From an uncultured Clostridia bacterium (GTDB lineage Bacteria; Bacillota; Clostridia; Peptostreptococcales; Anaerovoracaceae), in assembly GCA_934234035.1 (NCBI GenBank), contig CAKQHH010000003.1, positions 1 to 64,000 of the forward strand: a DNA stretch of 64,000 bases. The letters run 5' to 3'. This document shows, piece after piece, positions 26,315-35,557 of this stretch. The notes beneath the pieces were generated by a model that saw nothing but the letters and a program-made list of their open reading frames with translations, was not told the DNA's origin and did not search any database. The translations under genes and the position numbers were made by a program. How positions within the stretch are numbered: the first letter of the stretch is position 1; each line of letters opens with the position of its first letter.

Positions 26315-27664
26315 TTATCGGTGTTCCTTTATTTTTTTCTTCAGGGCATCGATATCCTTCCGGGTCTCTTCGTCGTTTTCATACTGTGCGGTAATCTTGT
26401 TCACCGAATGAATGACGGTGGAATGGTGTTTTCCGCCGAAGAGCTCGCCGATTTCCGGCAGGGAAAGCTCGGTGTTCTCCCGGCAAAGGTACATGGCCAC
26501 CTGCCGAGGGTAGGCAATTTCCTTATTTCTCTTGGTGGAATCCATATCGGAAACCTTGATTTTGTAGTATTTCGCCACGATGGAGCGAATGCGTTCCGGT
26601 GCGATGCCGCCGTCGGAATCCTTGATGATGTTCCGCAGCGTTCTTTTTGCAAAAGCCACGTCGATGTGTTCATCCAGAAGGTTGGAATAGCCGGTGATAT
26701 TGTTAAAGGCACCTTCCAGCTCTCGAATGTTGTCGGTGAATTTTTCCGCAATGAGGCAGCATACTTCGTACAGGTCGTCGTCCCATTCCAGCTGCGCATT
26801 TTCCGCTTTCTTCTTCAGAATGGCCACTCGGGTTTCGAAGTCTGCCGGCGTGATATCCGCAATCAGGTTCCACGCAAAACGGGTACGCAGCCGCTCTTCC
26901 AGATTTACCAGCTGGTTCGGCGGGCGGTCGCTGGAGATGACAATCTGTTTTTCGTCCTCGTACAACGCATTGAATGTATGGAAGAATTCTTCCTGAGTTT
27001 TATCCTTGTTCTCCAGGAACTGGATGTCATCGATGAGGAGAACGTCGGCTTTTCGATACTTATTTTTGAAAGCACGCATTTTGTTTTCGGAAATCGCCTT
27101 GATCAATTCATTGGTGAAGGTTTCCGAGGATACGTACACGACGCGGGATTCCGGATCATTTTTGATAATATGAATGCCGATGGCCTGCATCAGATGGGTT
27201 TTTCCCAGGCCGGATCCGCCGTATATGAAAAGAGGATTGTATGCTTCCGCCGGGGATTCCGCAACGGCCAGGGCAGCGGCGTGGGCGTATTTATTATTAT
27301 TGCCCACCACAAAATTGTCGAAGTTCAGCCGCGGATTGAACAGCTTATTGGTATCTTCGAACTTCTGTATTCTTTTTCGGGCAGCCAAAGCCGGCCGGCT
27401 CTCTTCCTGATATTCTTCTTCCAACTTTACCAGTACGCGGTAGCTCTGGCCGGTGACGTTTTCAAAGCCCTGTTCAATCAGGTGCATATAACGCTTTTTG
27501 ATCAGATTGACTGCGATATCGTTTTTTGTTGCAAGATAAATAATGTTCACATCTTCATCAATGCGGTAGATGGAGAGGGATGTGAACCAGGTGTTGTAGC
27601 TGACCTCAGTGGTATTTGCTTTAATGAATTGCAGGAATTGCTCCCATATCTTGTTAGTATCCAA
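26315..27664 (-). CDS. dnaA: Chromosomal replication initiator DnaA
   Basis: 449 residues. Domain I is about 1-85; the AAA+ domain has Walker [10 protein letters not shown] and Walker [10 protein letters not shown]-terminal domain IV has the DnaA signature [13 protein letters not shown] place the start at the TTG at 27664 (protein begins [14 protein letters not shown]): an AAGGAG ribosome site is at 27675-27680, whereas the ATG at 27691 lies next to the -10 element of the likely promoter and could not be in a useful transcript. A DnaA box within that promoter suggests autoregulation. Confidence 0.97.
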   Translation of the reverse strand: MDTNKIWEQFLQFIKANTTEVSYNTWFTSLSIYRIDEDVNIIYLATKNDIAVNLIKKRYMHLIEQGFENVTGQSYRVLVKLEEEYQEESRPALAARKRIQKFEDTNKLFNPRLNFDNFVVGNNNKYAHAAALAVAESPAEAYNPLFIYGGSGLGKTHLMQAIGIHIIKNDPESRVVYVSSETFTNELIKAISENKMRAFKNKYRKADVLLIDDIQFLENKDKTQEEFFHTFNALYEDEKQIVISSDRPPNQLVNLEERLRTRFAWNLIADITPADFETRVAILKKKAENAQLEWDDDLYEVCCLIAEKFTDNIRELEGAFNNITGYSNLLDEHIDVAFAKRTLRNIIKDSDGGIAPERIRSIVAKYYKIKVSDMDSTKRNKEIAYPRQVAMYLCRENTELSLPEIGELFGGKHHSTVIHSVNKITAQYENDEETRKDIDALKKKIKEHR

Positions 27665-27691
27665 AATGCTCTTTCTCCTTGTTGATAACAT

Positions 27692-27720
27692 ATTTTACAT
27701 AAAATTTTCCACAATGACAA
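27692..27720 (-). promoter_or_regulatory. dnaA promoter overlapping a DnaA box
   Basis: On the minus strand TTGTCA (27715-27720), 17 bp, TAAAAT (27692-27697). The box TTTTCCACA (27705-27713) lies in the spacer, so DnaA binding should reduce its own transcription. Confidence 0.65.
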
Positions 27721-27895
27721 GTGGTCAGAAACGCCAAAAATCTAAATATTCGGGGGTACAAAAAGAATGTTATACACATGTTGTGGAAAAAATTATGCAT
27801 AACTTTTTCGAAACACTAAATGTTGTGGTAATAAACATTTTTGACACTTTTTTTAAAGAAAAAGATTTCATTTTTCGATATAATTCAGACTTTCA
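27698..27895. other. oriC, upstream half: DnaA-box cluster between dnaA and rpmH
   Basis: DnaA boxes and near-boxes: TTTTCCACA 27705-27713 (+), TTATACACA 27770-27778 (+), TGTGGAAAA 27782-27790 (-), TTATGCATA 27793-27801 (+) and TGTGGTAAT 27824-27832 (-). An AT-rich tract follows at 27838-27895. With the box/trio element on the other side of dnaA this forms a bipartite origin of the B. subtilis type. Coding-strand orientation switches here from minus to plus. Confidence 0.8.
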
Positions 27896-27924
27896 TTGAC
27901 TTTGAAGGCGGAAATCAGTATAAT
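27896..27924 (+). promoter_or_regulatory. Promoter of rpmH
   Basis: TTGACT (27896-27901), 17 bp, TATAAT (27919-27924). The leader of about 80 nt ends in GAAGGAGAAAAGGAAG before the rpmH ATG. Confidence 0.8.
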
Positions 27925-28012
27925 ATTTTGATGTATGTACCCTTGGAATTTAGAAGGTACGGAATTTTATATCAACTTAGAGATATTGTAATATCGGAAG
28001 GAGAAAAGGAAG

Positions 28013-28147
28013 ATGAAGAGAACATATCAGCCTAAGAAGAGACAGAGAATGAAGGAACACGGATTCAGAAAGAGAATGGCTACTGCAAACGGCAGAAAGA
28101 TTCTGAAGAACAGAAGAGCAAGAGGCAGAAAGAAGCTGACTGCTTAA
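28013..28147 (+). CDS. rpmH: 50S ribosomal protein L34
   Basis: A 44-residue basic protein, [20 protein letters not shown] through ARGRKKLTA, the invariant L34 pattern and length. It binds 23S rRNA domain III. It is the first plus-strand gene right of the origin and starts the classic rpmH-rnpA-yidD-yidC-khpB-mnmE-mnmG-rsmG series. Confidence 0.98.
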   Translation: MKRTYQPKKRQRMKEHGFRKRMATANGRKILKNRRARGRKKLTA

Positions 28148-28184
28148 TTCCCTTGAATGCTTGAAGCGGTTATTCGAGAACAAA

Positions 28185-28529
28185 ATGAAGTGCAGAAAAG
28201 AAATTCTTAGTAATCAGAGAAATTTCAACAATGTCTATCGGAAAGGTTCTTCCAGAGGAGGCCGATACGTAGTCGTTCTGTATAAGAAGAACCGACTGCC
28301 GGTTTCTCGGATTGCATTTGTTGCCAGCAAGAAGGTGGGCAACAGCGTATGCAGAAACAGAGCCAGAAGGTTGATGCGAGAATCCATCCGTACGATGGGA
28401 CTGGCAATCCGACCGGGATATGACATCATTTTCGTTGCACGAAATTCAATTATCGGAAAGAAGTGTCCGGAAGTACAGCGAACTTTAGTGAAGTCGCTGA
28501 AGTCTTGCGGATTAATTGAAGAGAAGTGA
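28185..28529 (+). CDS. rnpA: Ribonuclease P protein component
   Basis: 114 residues from the ATG at 28185. [12 protein letters not shown], then [20 protein letters not shown], the RNR motif that contacts RNase P RNA and the tRNA 5' leader. An in-frame TTG at 28161 would add eight residues; the ATG gives the family's usual distance to the first conserved Phe, but neither start has a strong ribosome site. The stop overlaps the region of the yidD start. Confidence 0.94.
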   Translation: MKCRKEILSNQRNFNNVYRKGSSRGGRYVVVLYKKNRLPVSRIAFVASKKVGNSVCRNRARRLMRESIRTMGLAIRPGYDIIFVARNSIIGKKCPEVQRTLVKSLKSCGLIEEK

Positions 28530-28537
28530 TTACCGCG

Positions 28538-28768
28538 ATGAAAGCAATCAGCAATTTTATCAAAAGAATTTTAATTTTAATGGTAAGAGGATATCAGCTG
28601 TTTATATCTCCGCTGTTCCCGCCGGCGTGTCGGTTTACTCCTACCTGCAGTACTTATTTTATACAGGCACTGGAGAAGTACGGGCCGATTAAAGGAAGCT
28701 GGCTGGGAATCAAGAGAATTCTGCGATGTCATCCGGGAAATCCCGGCGGATACGATCCTCTTCCATAG
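28538..28768 (+). CDS. yidD: Membrane protein insertion efficiency factor YidD
   Basis: 76 residues: an amphipathic N-terminal helix, then [32 protein letters not shown] and [14 protein letters not shown], the conserved Cys-rich core and ending of YidD, which assists YidC-dependent insertion. A GTG at 28526 overlapping the rnpA stop is an alternative start; the ATG gives the usual N-terminus. Its last codons lie close to the yidC start. Confidence 0.93.
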   Translation: MKAISNFIKRILILMVRGYQLFISPLFPPACRFTPTCSTYFIQALEKYGPIKGSWLGIKRILRCHPGNPGGYDPLP

Positions 28769-28782
28769 ACAGGGAGAATTAT

Positions 28783-29544
28783 ATGGGAGTAATAGCGGTA
28801 CCTCTTGGATACCTACTTACACTGATTTATAATTTCGTGGGAAATTATGGTATTTCACTGATTATTCTGACTGCAATCGTTAAGTTTGCGCTGTTCCCGC
28901 TGTATGTAAAGCAGATTAAATCCACTGCCAACATGCAGGAACTGCAGCCAAAGATGCAGGAGATTCAGCAGAAGTATGCACACGATCAGCAGAAAATGAA
29001 CGAAGCGATGCAGGAGCTCTACACCAAGGAGAAATTCAATCCGCTGGGTGGATGCCTGCCGATGCTCATTCAGTTTCCGATTATCATGGGTCTGTTTGCA
29101 CTGCTGAGAAATCCGATGCAATACCTGAAGAGCGAAGATATGCTGTTCGCTGTACACGAATCTTTTCTTTGGATCAAGGATCTGGCTCAGCCGGACCTTT
29201 GGATTCTCCCAATTGCGGCAGCAGTAGCGACATATTTCTCGTTCACCATGACTCAGCAGCTTACCACTGCTGCAGGTGCTGAAAATGCACAGATGAAGTC
29301 CATGAACATGATGATGAAGTATGTATTTCCGCTCAGTATCCTGGTCATCGCCAGATCGTACCCGGCAGGTCTTGCAATCTACTGGGCCGGCGGCCAGACC
29401 ATTCAGATTTTCCTGAACATTCGCATGAATAAGGTTCGGAAGGATTTGAAGGAAAAGGCGGATCACGAAAAGCTTGTTGCCCGTGCGGAAAAAGAATTGA
29501 AAAGAAGACTGAATGCAACTTCTAAATTGAAAGGAAATCGTTAG
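28783..29544 (+). CDS. yidC: Membrane protein insertase YidC (Oxa1 family)
   Basis: 253 residues from the ATG at 28783 (preceded by AGGGAGAA): a short Gram-positive-type YidC with about five membrane helices. The first helix is followed by the cytoplasmic hairpin (MQELQPKMQEIQQKYAHDQQKMNEAM), then GGCLPMLIQFPIIMGLFALLRN and a final hydrophobic stretch with a basic tail. No lipobox is seen in the N-terminus, unlike SpoIIIJ-type lipoproteins. It inserts membrane proteins with or without SecYEG. Confidence 0.95.
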   Translation: MGVIAVPLGYLLTLIYNFVGNYGISLIILTAIVKFALFPLYVKQIKSTANMQELQPKMQEIQQKYAHDQQKMNEAMQELYTKEKFNPLGGCLPMLIQFPIIMGLFALLRNPMQYLKSEDMLFAVHESFLWIKDLAQPDLWILPIAAAVATYFSFTMTQQLTTAAGAENAQMKSMNMMMKYVFPLSILVIARSYPAGLAIYWAGGQTIQIFLNIRMNKVRKDLKEKADHEKLVARAEKELKRRLNATSKLKGNR

Positions 29545-29547
29545 AAA

Positions 29548-30435
29548 ATGAGAGTTTCAGAAAAATGGGGAGGAGATGTTGACGCAGCGGTAGAGCTTGC
29601 GCTCAAGGAACTCAAACTCACCATCGATGAAGTCGATGTCGAAGTTCTGGAAGAATCCTCCAAAGGTTTCCTCGGCATAGGTTCCAAACTGGCAAAGGTC
29701 AGAGTTACAGCAAGGGAAGAGAAGTCGAATAAGAAGGAGAAGAGTTCCTTTGATGATATCGACAGAATCCTGGCTTCTTTACCTGAAAATCAGAAAGTAG
29801 AAGTTCCTGAGGAAATCAGAGAAGATTATGATAAGTTCGAGCAGGAAGAGATGGAAGATGCTCGAGCAAGTGCAAAAGCAAAGAAGAAAGAAAGACATAG
29901 ATCCAGAAACAACCGGGGAAATCGGAGAAAAGAGCATAAGGAACATCGCGCAGAAAGTTCCATGTTCGCCGATATGAAGAACCTGGAGCCGGCAGAAGGT
30001 CATCCGGTGGAAACATTCCTTCGGGATGTGACCGCAGAGATGGGCATCGATCTGGATTTCACCGTGAAGAGCGGAAACGGAATCGTCTATGTAAACATCA
30101 CCGGTAAGGATACCGGAACCATCATTGGAAAAAGGGGTCAGACCCTGGATGCGATTCAGTATCTTGCCAGCATCGTTGCCAATAAGGAAAGCGATGAATA
30201 CGTGAGAGTTATTCTGGACGCAGAGAATTACCGTTCCAAGCGGGAGCGTACACTGATGAATCTGGCAAACAGACTTGCCGGCAAGGTGGAGCGTTCCGGA
30301 AGAAGCATTACGCTGGAACCGATGAATCCTTATGAGCGTAAAGTAATCCATTCCACATTGCAGGATCATCCGTATGTGACGACCCGCAGTGAAGGAAAGG
30401 AACCGTATCGCCGGGTAATCATCGAGAAAAAGTAA
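29548..30435 (+). CDS. khpB: RNA-binding protein KhpB (Jag/EloR)
   Basis: 295 residues in the order Jag_N (about 1-50, with GFLGIGSKLAKV), a charged Lys/Glu/Arg linker (about 55-150), a KH domain (GKDTGTIIGKRGQTLDAIQYL) and an R3H domain (LEPMNPYERKVIHSTLQDHPYVTTRSEGKEPYRRVII). It binds RNA and, in related bacteria, controls cell elongation with KhpA. It begins 3 bp after the yidC stop, so the two are co-translated. The linker is longer than in many homologues. Confidence 0.95.
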   Translation: MRVSEKWGGDVDAAVELALKELKLTIDEVDVEVLEESSKGFLGIGSKLAKVRVTAREEKSNKKEKSSFDDIDRILASLPENQKVEVPEEIREDYDKFEQEEMEDARASAKAKKKERHRSRNNRGNRRKEHKEHRAESSMFADMKNLEPAEGHPVETFLRDVTAEMGIDLDFTVKSGNGIVYVNITGKDTGTIIGKRGQTLDAIQYLASIVANKESDEYVRVILDAENYRSKRERTLMNLANRLAGKVERSGRSITLEPMNPYERKVIHSTLQDHPYVTTRSEGKEPYRRVIIEKK

Positions 30436-30443
30436 AATGAAGG

Positions 30444-30480
30444 AATCTCGGTCCATCTCCGGATGACCGAGATTTTTTTT
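30444..30480 (+). terminator. Terminator between khpB and mnmE
   Basis: AATCTCGGTC (30444-30453) and GACCGAGATT (30465-30474), then TTTTTT. An in-frame ATG for mnmE at 30463 lies in the stem and is discounted. Some mnmE transcription must come from read-through or a local promoter. Confidence 0.85.
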
Positions 30481-30492
30481 AAAGGAGAGAAA

Positions 30493-31860
30493 ATGGGAGA
30501 CACAATTGCAGCAATCGCCACGCCGCAAGGTGAAGGCGGAATCGGCATCGTTCGAATCAGCGGAGATGAATCACTGAATATCATGAAGAAAATTCTCCGT
30601 CCCTGCCCGGCGGAGGTGAAGCCTCGCTATGCTTATTACGGGAATATCGTGAATCCGGAAAACGAGAATGTCATCGATGAAGCCATCTGTTTGTACATGA
30701 AGGCCCCGCACTCTTATACTTGTGAGGATGTGGTGGAAATTCAGGCACACGGCGGCATCGTTTCCATTCGGTTGATTTTGCGGACGGTGCTGGACTGCGG
30801 TGCTCGCATGGCGGAGCCGGGAGAATTCACGAAGCTGGCATTTCTTAACGGCCGGATAGATCTCGCCCAGGCGGAGGCGGTCATCGATGTGATAAAAGCA
30901 AAAAGCGAAATGCCCCTGCAGATTGCCGAGCGTCAACTGAAGGGGCGTCTCGGTACGGAGATTTCCGAAATTCGGGAAAGTTTGAGGGATGTGCTGGCGC
31001 AGATGGCCGTGAACATTGATTTTCCGGACGAGGATATAGAGCAGGTGGAATCCCAGAGATTCTGTGAAGATTTGAGCAAGGTGAAAGAAAAGGTTCAAAA
31101 TCTTCTGGATACATGCGATAACGGTCGAATTGCGAAAGAAGGAATTCGCGTGGCCATTGTGGGAAAGCCGAATGTGGGGAAATCCTCTCTGATGAATGCG
31201 CTGCTGGGAGAAAACCGGGCCATCGTGACGAACATTCCGGGAACCACCCGGGATACCATTGAGGAGAGCGCCACTATTCATGGCCTTCCTCTGGTATTGA
31301 CGGATACCGCGGGAATCCGAGAAACGGATGATGTGATTGAGCAGATGGGAATTCAGAAATCCCATGAAGAGATGGAAGCGGCGGATCTGGTGGTTTTGGT
31401 TCTGGACGGAAGCAGGGCACTGTCTCCGGAGGATGTGGAAATTCTGAAGCAGAATGAAGGACAGCGAGTTCTCGTTGTTTTGAATAAGAACGATCTGGGG
31501 GAGGCGGTCTCTCAAGATGAAGTGAAGGATATTCTTCCGGAAGCGGAAATTGTGCAGACGTCTCTTCTTCGCTTGAGCGGTGCGGATGCGGTAACTTATC
31601 GAATTCAGGAGATGTTCCTGCAAGGCATTCAGAATATGCAGGAACGAAATATCGTTACCAGTGAAAGACATCGGGATGCCTTGAACCGGGGAATGGAATC
31701 CATCGCAGATGGAATGAATCTCCTGGAAATGGGGGAATCTATTGAAATCTGTGAGCTTCAAGTTCATAATGCATATGAGGCACTGGGTGAAATCATCGGA
31801 GAAACAGCCGGTGATGAGATTTTGGATACGGTGTTCTCCAAATTCTGTCTGGGTAAGTAA
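30493..31860 (+). CDS. mnmE: tRNA modification GTPase MnmE
   Basis: 455 residues from the ATG at 30493 (AAAGGAGAG ribosome site). N-terminal THF-binding domain MGDTIAAIATPQGEGGIGIVRISG; embedded G domain with GKPNVGKSS, DTAG and NKND; C-terminal FCLGK with the catalytic-site Cys. With MnmG it places the (carboxymethyl)aminomethyl group on U34 of certain tRNAs. mnmG follows 12 bp downstream. Confidence 0.98.
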   Translation: MGDTIAAIATPQGEGGIGIVRISGDESLNIMKKILRPCPAEVKPRYAYYGNIVNPENENVIDEAICLYMKAPHSYTCEDVVEIQAHGGIVSIRLILRTVLDCGARMAEPGEFTKLAFLNGRIDLAQAEAVIDVIKAKSEMPLQIAERQLKGRLGTEISEIRESLRDVLAQMAVNIDFPDEDIEQVESQRFCEDLSKVKEKVQNLLDTCDNGRIAKEGIRVAIVGKPNVGKSSLMNALLGENRAIVTNIPGTTRDTIEESATIHGLPLVLTDTAGIRETDDVIEQMGIQKSHEEMEAADLVVLVLDGSRALSPEDVEILKQNEGQRVLVVLNKNDLGEAVSQDEVKDILPEAEIVQTSLLRLSGADAVTYRIQEMFLQGIQNMQERNIVTSERHRDALNRGMESIADGMNLLEMGESIEICELQVHNAYEALGEIIGETAGDEILDTVFSKFCLGK

Positions 31861-31872
31861 CAGGAGTTTTAA

Positions 31873-33795
31873 ATGACATCAAAAGAGATTAATAAAGATA
31901 CAATTCCGGTAATGGGAGAATACGATGTAATCGTGGTAGGTGCCGGACATGCCGGCTGCGAGGCGGGCTTGATTTCTGCGCGCATGGGAATGAACACCTT
32001 GCTGCTGTGCATCAACCTGGAATCCGTGGCCATGATGCCGTGCAACCCGTCCATCGGCGGAACGGGCAAAGGCCATTTGGTGTGTGAAATCGATGCTTTG
32101 GGCGGTGAGATGGGACTGAACATCGACAAAACCTTCCTGCAGAGCAAGATGCTGAATACTTCCAAAGGACCGGCGGTGCATTCCCTTCGGGCACAGGCGG
32201 ACAAAACAAAGTATCACCTGGAGATGAAGAAGACCATCGAAAAGGAACCGAACCTGCATCTGAAACAGGCGGAGGTCATCGACCTTGTCATTGAGGACGG
32301 AAATGTTCAGGGTGTCATCACTCGCACGTTCACGCGTTACAATGCAAAAGCGGTGATTCTCTGCACCGGAACATTTCTGGGAGGAAAAATATTTATCGGG
32401 AATTCCGTATTTCAAAGCGGTCCAAACGGTTTGGCTGCTTCTACGGATTTGGCGGAAAAACTCTACGAATACGGATTTCCGATGCGGCGGTTTAAAACCG
32501 GCACGCCGGCCAGAATGCTGGGAAAAACTCTGCATTACGATCGCATGAAGGAACAGTCGGGAGATGAAGAAATCGTGCCGTTTTCTTTTATGAATGAAGG
32601 GAAGGATATCGGAACGAATCAGATTTCTTGCTGGCTCTCCTATACAAATGAGGAGACGCACCGGATTATTCTGGATAATTTGGATAAGTCGGCCATGTAT
32701 TCCGGCAACATCGTTGGGGTGGGGCCGCGGTACTGCCCGTCCATCGAGGACAAGGTGTCCCGTTTCCGGGATCGGGAGCGGCATCAGCTTTTCGTGGAGC
32801 CGGAGGGTTTGGATACGGACGAGATGTACATTCAGGGGATGTCGTCCAGCTTGCCGGAGGATATTCAGCGGGAGTTCTACCATTCCATCCCGGGGCTGGA
32901 GGACAGCGAAATCGTTCGGCCGGCCTACGCCATTGAGTATGATTGTATCGACCCTCAGAGTTTGAAGCCGTCTTTGGAGAGCAAGGTGGTGAAGAACTTG
33001 TTCTGCGCCGGACAGTTTAACGGAAGTTCCGGCTACGAGGAAGCGGCAGCCCAGGGACTGATGGCCGGAATCAATGCGGTTCGGAAGCTTCAAGAGAAGG
33101 AGCCTCTGGTGCTGGGCCGGGATCAGGCGTACATCGGTGTGCTGATTGACGACCTGGTGACCAAGGGCACCAACGAGCCGTATCGTATTATGACTTCTCG
33201 GGCGGAATACCGTCTGCTGCTGCGTCAGGACAATGCGGACCGGCGTCTTACGGCGCTGGGCTATGAATACGGTTCCGTCAGCGAGGAGCGCTATCAGAAA
33301 TTCTTGAAAAAGAAGGCGAACGTGGATGCGGAGCTTGCGCGCATCGAGAAAAAAACAGTTCCCAATAAGATTCAGAATGAATTTCTTTCCAGACACGGAA
33401 GTGCCGAATGCGACCGGGGGCTCTCCTTCGGTGAAATGATGCGTCGTCCGGAAATTCATTATGCCGATACGGCGGAAATTGACGATGAAACCAGACCGGA
33501 GCTGACTCGAAACGAGCGGTATGAGGTAGAAGTAAGAATTAAGTACGATGGATATATTCAGAAGCAGGTTGCTCAGGTAGAAAAGATGAAGAAGCTGGAA
33601 AGTAAGCGATTGGATGATTCCATCGATTACAACAGCATCGGCGGATTGAGATTGGAAGCGCGCCAGAAACTGACAGAGATTCGTCCGATTAATCTGGGAC
33701 AGGCCAGCCGTATTTCCGGCGTGTCCCCGGCGGACATCAATGTGCTTCTGGTATATCTGGAGAAAGAGAACAGAAAGAGGTCGACAAATGAGTAA
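31873..33795 (+). CDS. mnmG: tRNA uridine-5-carboxymethylaminomethyl modification enzyme MnmG
   Basis: 640 residues. FAD-binding [19 protein letters not shown]; the MnmG signature [22 protein letters not shown]; the catalytic Cys region PCNPS and the C-terminal helical domain that docks with MnmE. It works as a heterotetramer with MnmE in the cytoplasm. Its last 8 bp overlap rsmG. Confidence 0.98.
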   Translation: MTSKEINKDTIPVMGEYDVIVVGAGHAGCEAGLISARMGMNTLLLCINLESVAMMPCNPSIGGTGKGHLVCEIDALGGEMGLNIDKTFLQSKMLNTSKGPAVHSLRAQADKTKYHLEMKKTIEKEPNLHLKQAEVIDLVIEDGNVQGVITRTFTRYNAKAVILCTGTFLGGKIFIGNSVFQSGPNGLAASTDLAEKLYEYGFPMRRFKTGTPARMLGKTLHYDRMKEQSGDEEIVPFSFMNEGKDIGTNQISCWLSYTNEETHRIILDNLDKSAMYSGNIVGVGPRYCPSIEDKVSRFRDRERHQLFVEPEGLDTDEMYIQGMSSSLPEDIQREFYHSIPGLEDSEIVRPAYAIEYDCIDPQSLKPSLESKVVKNLFCAGQFNGSSGYEEAAAQGLMAGINAVRKLQEKEPLVLGRDQAYIGVLIDDLVTKGTNEPYRIMTSRAEYRLLLRQDNADRRLTALGYEYGSVSEERYQKFLKKKANVDAELARIEKKTVPNKIQNEFLSRHGSAECDRGLSFGEMMRRPEIHYADTAEIDDETRPELTRNERYEVEVRIKYDGYIQKQVAQVEKMKKLESKRLDDSIDYNSIGGLRLEARQKLTEIRPINLGQASRISGVSPADINVLLVYLEKENRKRSTNE

Positions 33796-34489
33796 AGCCT
33801 ATGAGCGGCTGGAGCAGCAGGTAGGGGAAGCAAAAGCGGAGTTGATGATTCACTATATGGATGAGATTTTACGGATGAATGAGCATATTAACCTTACCGC
33901 CGTTCGGGATCCGGAGGAATTTATCGTAAAGCATCTGCTGGATTCTCTGGGATGTGTGGGCTCCCCGGAATGGGAGAAGGCCGATGCGATTGCCGATGTG
34001 GGTACCGGTGCCGGATTTCCCGGAGTTCCGTTGGCCATCATGGCGCCGGAGAAAAAAATCTCTCTTATCGATTCCCTTCAAAAAAGACTGCGGGTAATTG
34101 ACGATATTACCCGGTCTCTGGATATTCAGAATACCACTACATTCCATCTTCGCGCCGAAGAGGCGGGACAGAGTAAGGAGCATCGGGAGCAGTACAATCT
34201 ATGCGTATCTCGAGCGGTTGCTTCCATGAATGTTCTGGTAGAGTGGTGCCTCCCCTTGGTGAAAGTAGGGGGAACCTTTGTGGCATACAAGGGGGAAAAG
34301 GCAGAAGAGGAAATTAAAGAGGCGGAAAAAGCAATCCGTCTTCTGGGCGGAAAAATTGACCGCATCGAAACGGTGAATTTGGAAGATGAATCTGCGGAAA
34401 ACCACGCGTTAGTGTATATAAAGAAAATTAAAAAGACGCCGGCGAAATTCCCGAGAAAATCCGGAACGGCTCGGAAAGAACCGCTGTAA
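33788..34489 (+). CDS. rsmG: 16S rRNA (guanine-N7)-methyltransferase RsmG
   Basis: 233 residues. Start [11 protein letters not shown] at 33788 with an AGAAAGAGG site, overlapping the mnmG end by 8 bp. [25 protein letters not shown], then the SAM-binding glycine motif [15 protein letters not shown] and the [19 protein letters not shown] helix are typical. It methylates G527 of 16S rRNA; loss causes low-level streptomycin resistance in other bacteria. The Lys-rich C-terminal tail is slightly extended. Confidence 0.97.
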   Translation: MSKAYERLEQQVGEAKAELMIHYMDEILRMNEHINLTAVRDPEEFIVKHLLDSLGCVGSPEWEKADAIADVGTGAGFPGVPLAIMAPEKKISLIDSLQKRLRVIDDITRSLDIQNTTTFHLRAEEAGQSKEHREQYNLCVSRAVASMNVLVEWCLPLVKVGGTFVAYKGEKAEEEIKEAEKAIRLLGGKIDRIETVNLEDESAENHALVYIKKIKKTPAKFPRKSGTARKEPL

Positions 34490-34507
34490 CAAAGCTGTAG
34501 AAAAATG

Positions 34508-34537
34508 GGGAGTGTGTTTCACGTGAAACACACTCCC
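34508..34537. promoter_or_regulatory. parS site 1 (inside a 30-bp perfect palindrome)
   Basis: TGTTTCACGTGAAACA at 34515-34530 matches the canonical parS exactly. The symmetry extends without mismatch to 34508-34537, so it can also form a hairpin just after the rsmG stop. Confidence 0.95.
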
Positions 34538-34577
34538 TTACTTCATGGTTATCTCCTTTTATAGAACCATTATATGA

Positions 34578-34593
34578 TGTTTCACGTGAAACA
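34578..34593. promoter_or_regulatory. parS site 2
   Basis: TGTTTCACGTGAAACA, an exact canonical site, 63 bp from site 1 (start to start). Confidence 0.95.
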
Positions 34594-34644
34594 CAACACA
34601 ATATTTCGTAATTTGTGGCATCGGAGAAAATAAATACAATATAT

Positions 34645-34660
34645 TGTTTCACGTGAAACA
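34645..34660. promoter_or_regulatory. parS site 3
   Basis: TGTTTCACGTGAAACA, an exact canonical site, 67 bp from site 2, followed by an AT-rich tract with a TATAAT at 34741-34746 that may be the parA -10 element. Confidence 0.95.
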
Positions 34661-34783
34661 AAGAAAGAAAAAAGCGTGAAGATTCGGTGATATATGGCAA
34701 TAGCGGGTGCTGAAAACTGGAAATGAAAGTGCTTTTATTATATAATAAACAGATGATTTTAATTACAGAAGGAAGGAAAATGA

Positions 34784-35554
34784 ATGGGAAAATCATACGC
34801 AATCTTTAATCAAAAGGGCGGTGTCGGGAAGACAACAACGAATATCAATCTGGGGGCCTGCCTGGCACGCAAAGGAAAGCGTGTGTTACTGGTGGACATC
34901 GATCCCCAGGGAAATACAACCAGCGGATTGGGGCTGGTGAAGAGAGAACTTCGCGATACGCTTTATGAGGCGCTGACCATGGAAGAGTACGACGTCCACA
35001 AGGCGGTGTACCATACCGAAACGAAAAACCTGGATATCATCCCGGCAAGTGTGGACTTGTCCGGTGCGGAGGTGGAACTGATTCAGATCTTCGGCAGAGA
35101 AATTTTGCTTCGGAATGTATTGGCGCAAGTGAAAGACGAATACGATTTTATTTTTATTGACTGCCCGCCATCTCTGGGGCTGCTCACCGTGAACGCGTTG
35201 GTGGCTGCGGATGGAGTAATCATTCCGATTCAGTGTGAATTCTACGCTTTGGAGGGCGTGAGTCAGCTGATGAAAACGGTGGAATTGGTTCGCCGGGAGA
35301 TGAACAGAAATCTTCAGATTACCGGGGTCATCCTCAGCATGTTCGACGGACGGACGAATCTGGGACTGCAGGTGGTGCAGGAGGTAAAAAGATTCTTTGG
35401 CAACAAGGTGTTCAAGACCGTGATCCCGAAGAATGTTCGTCTGGCGGAGGCTCCGAGTTACGGACTTTCCATTGTAGATTATGACCCTTCGTCGAAGGGG
35501 GCCAAGGCATACAAGAAACTGGCCGATGAATTTGTACAGCGAGAAGGGAGATAA
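34784..35554 (+). CDS. parA: Chromosome partitioning ATPase ParA (Soj)
   Basis: 256 residues. The deviant Walker A KGGVGKTTTNINLGACLA (about 10-27), the A' motif DIDPQGNTTSGLG and Walker B DFIFIDCPPSLGLLTVNAL identify a Soj/MinD-type ATPase. ATP-dependent dimers bind DNA and move ParB-parS complexes; Soj also regulates DnaA in B. subtilis. Three parS sites lie just upstream and parB begins 3 bp after the stop. GAAGGAAGG precedes the ATG. Confidence 0.98.
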   Translation: MGKSYAIFNQKGGVGKTTTNINLGACLARKGKRVLLVDIDPQGNTTSGLGLVKRELRDTLYEALTMEEYDVHKAVYHTETKNLDIIPASVDLSGAEVELIQIFGREILLRNVLAQVKDEYDFIFIDCPPSLGLLTVNALVAADGVIIPIQCEFYALEGVSQLMKTVELVRREMNRNLQITGVILSMFDGRTNLGLQVVQEVKRFFGNKVFKTVIPKNVRLAEAPSYGLSIVDYDPSSKGAKAYKKLADEFVQREGR

Positions 35555-35557
35555 TGA

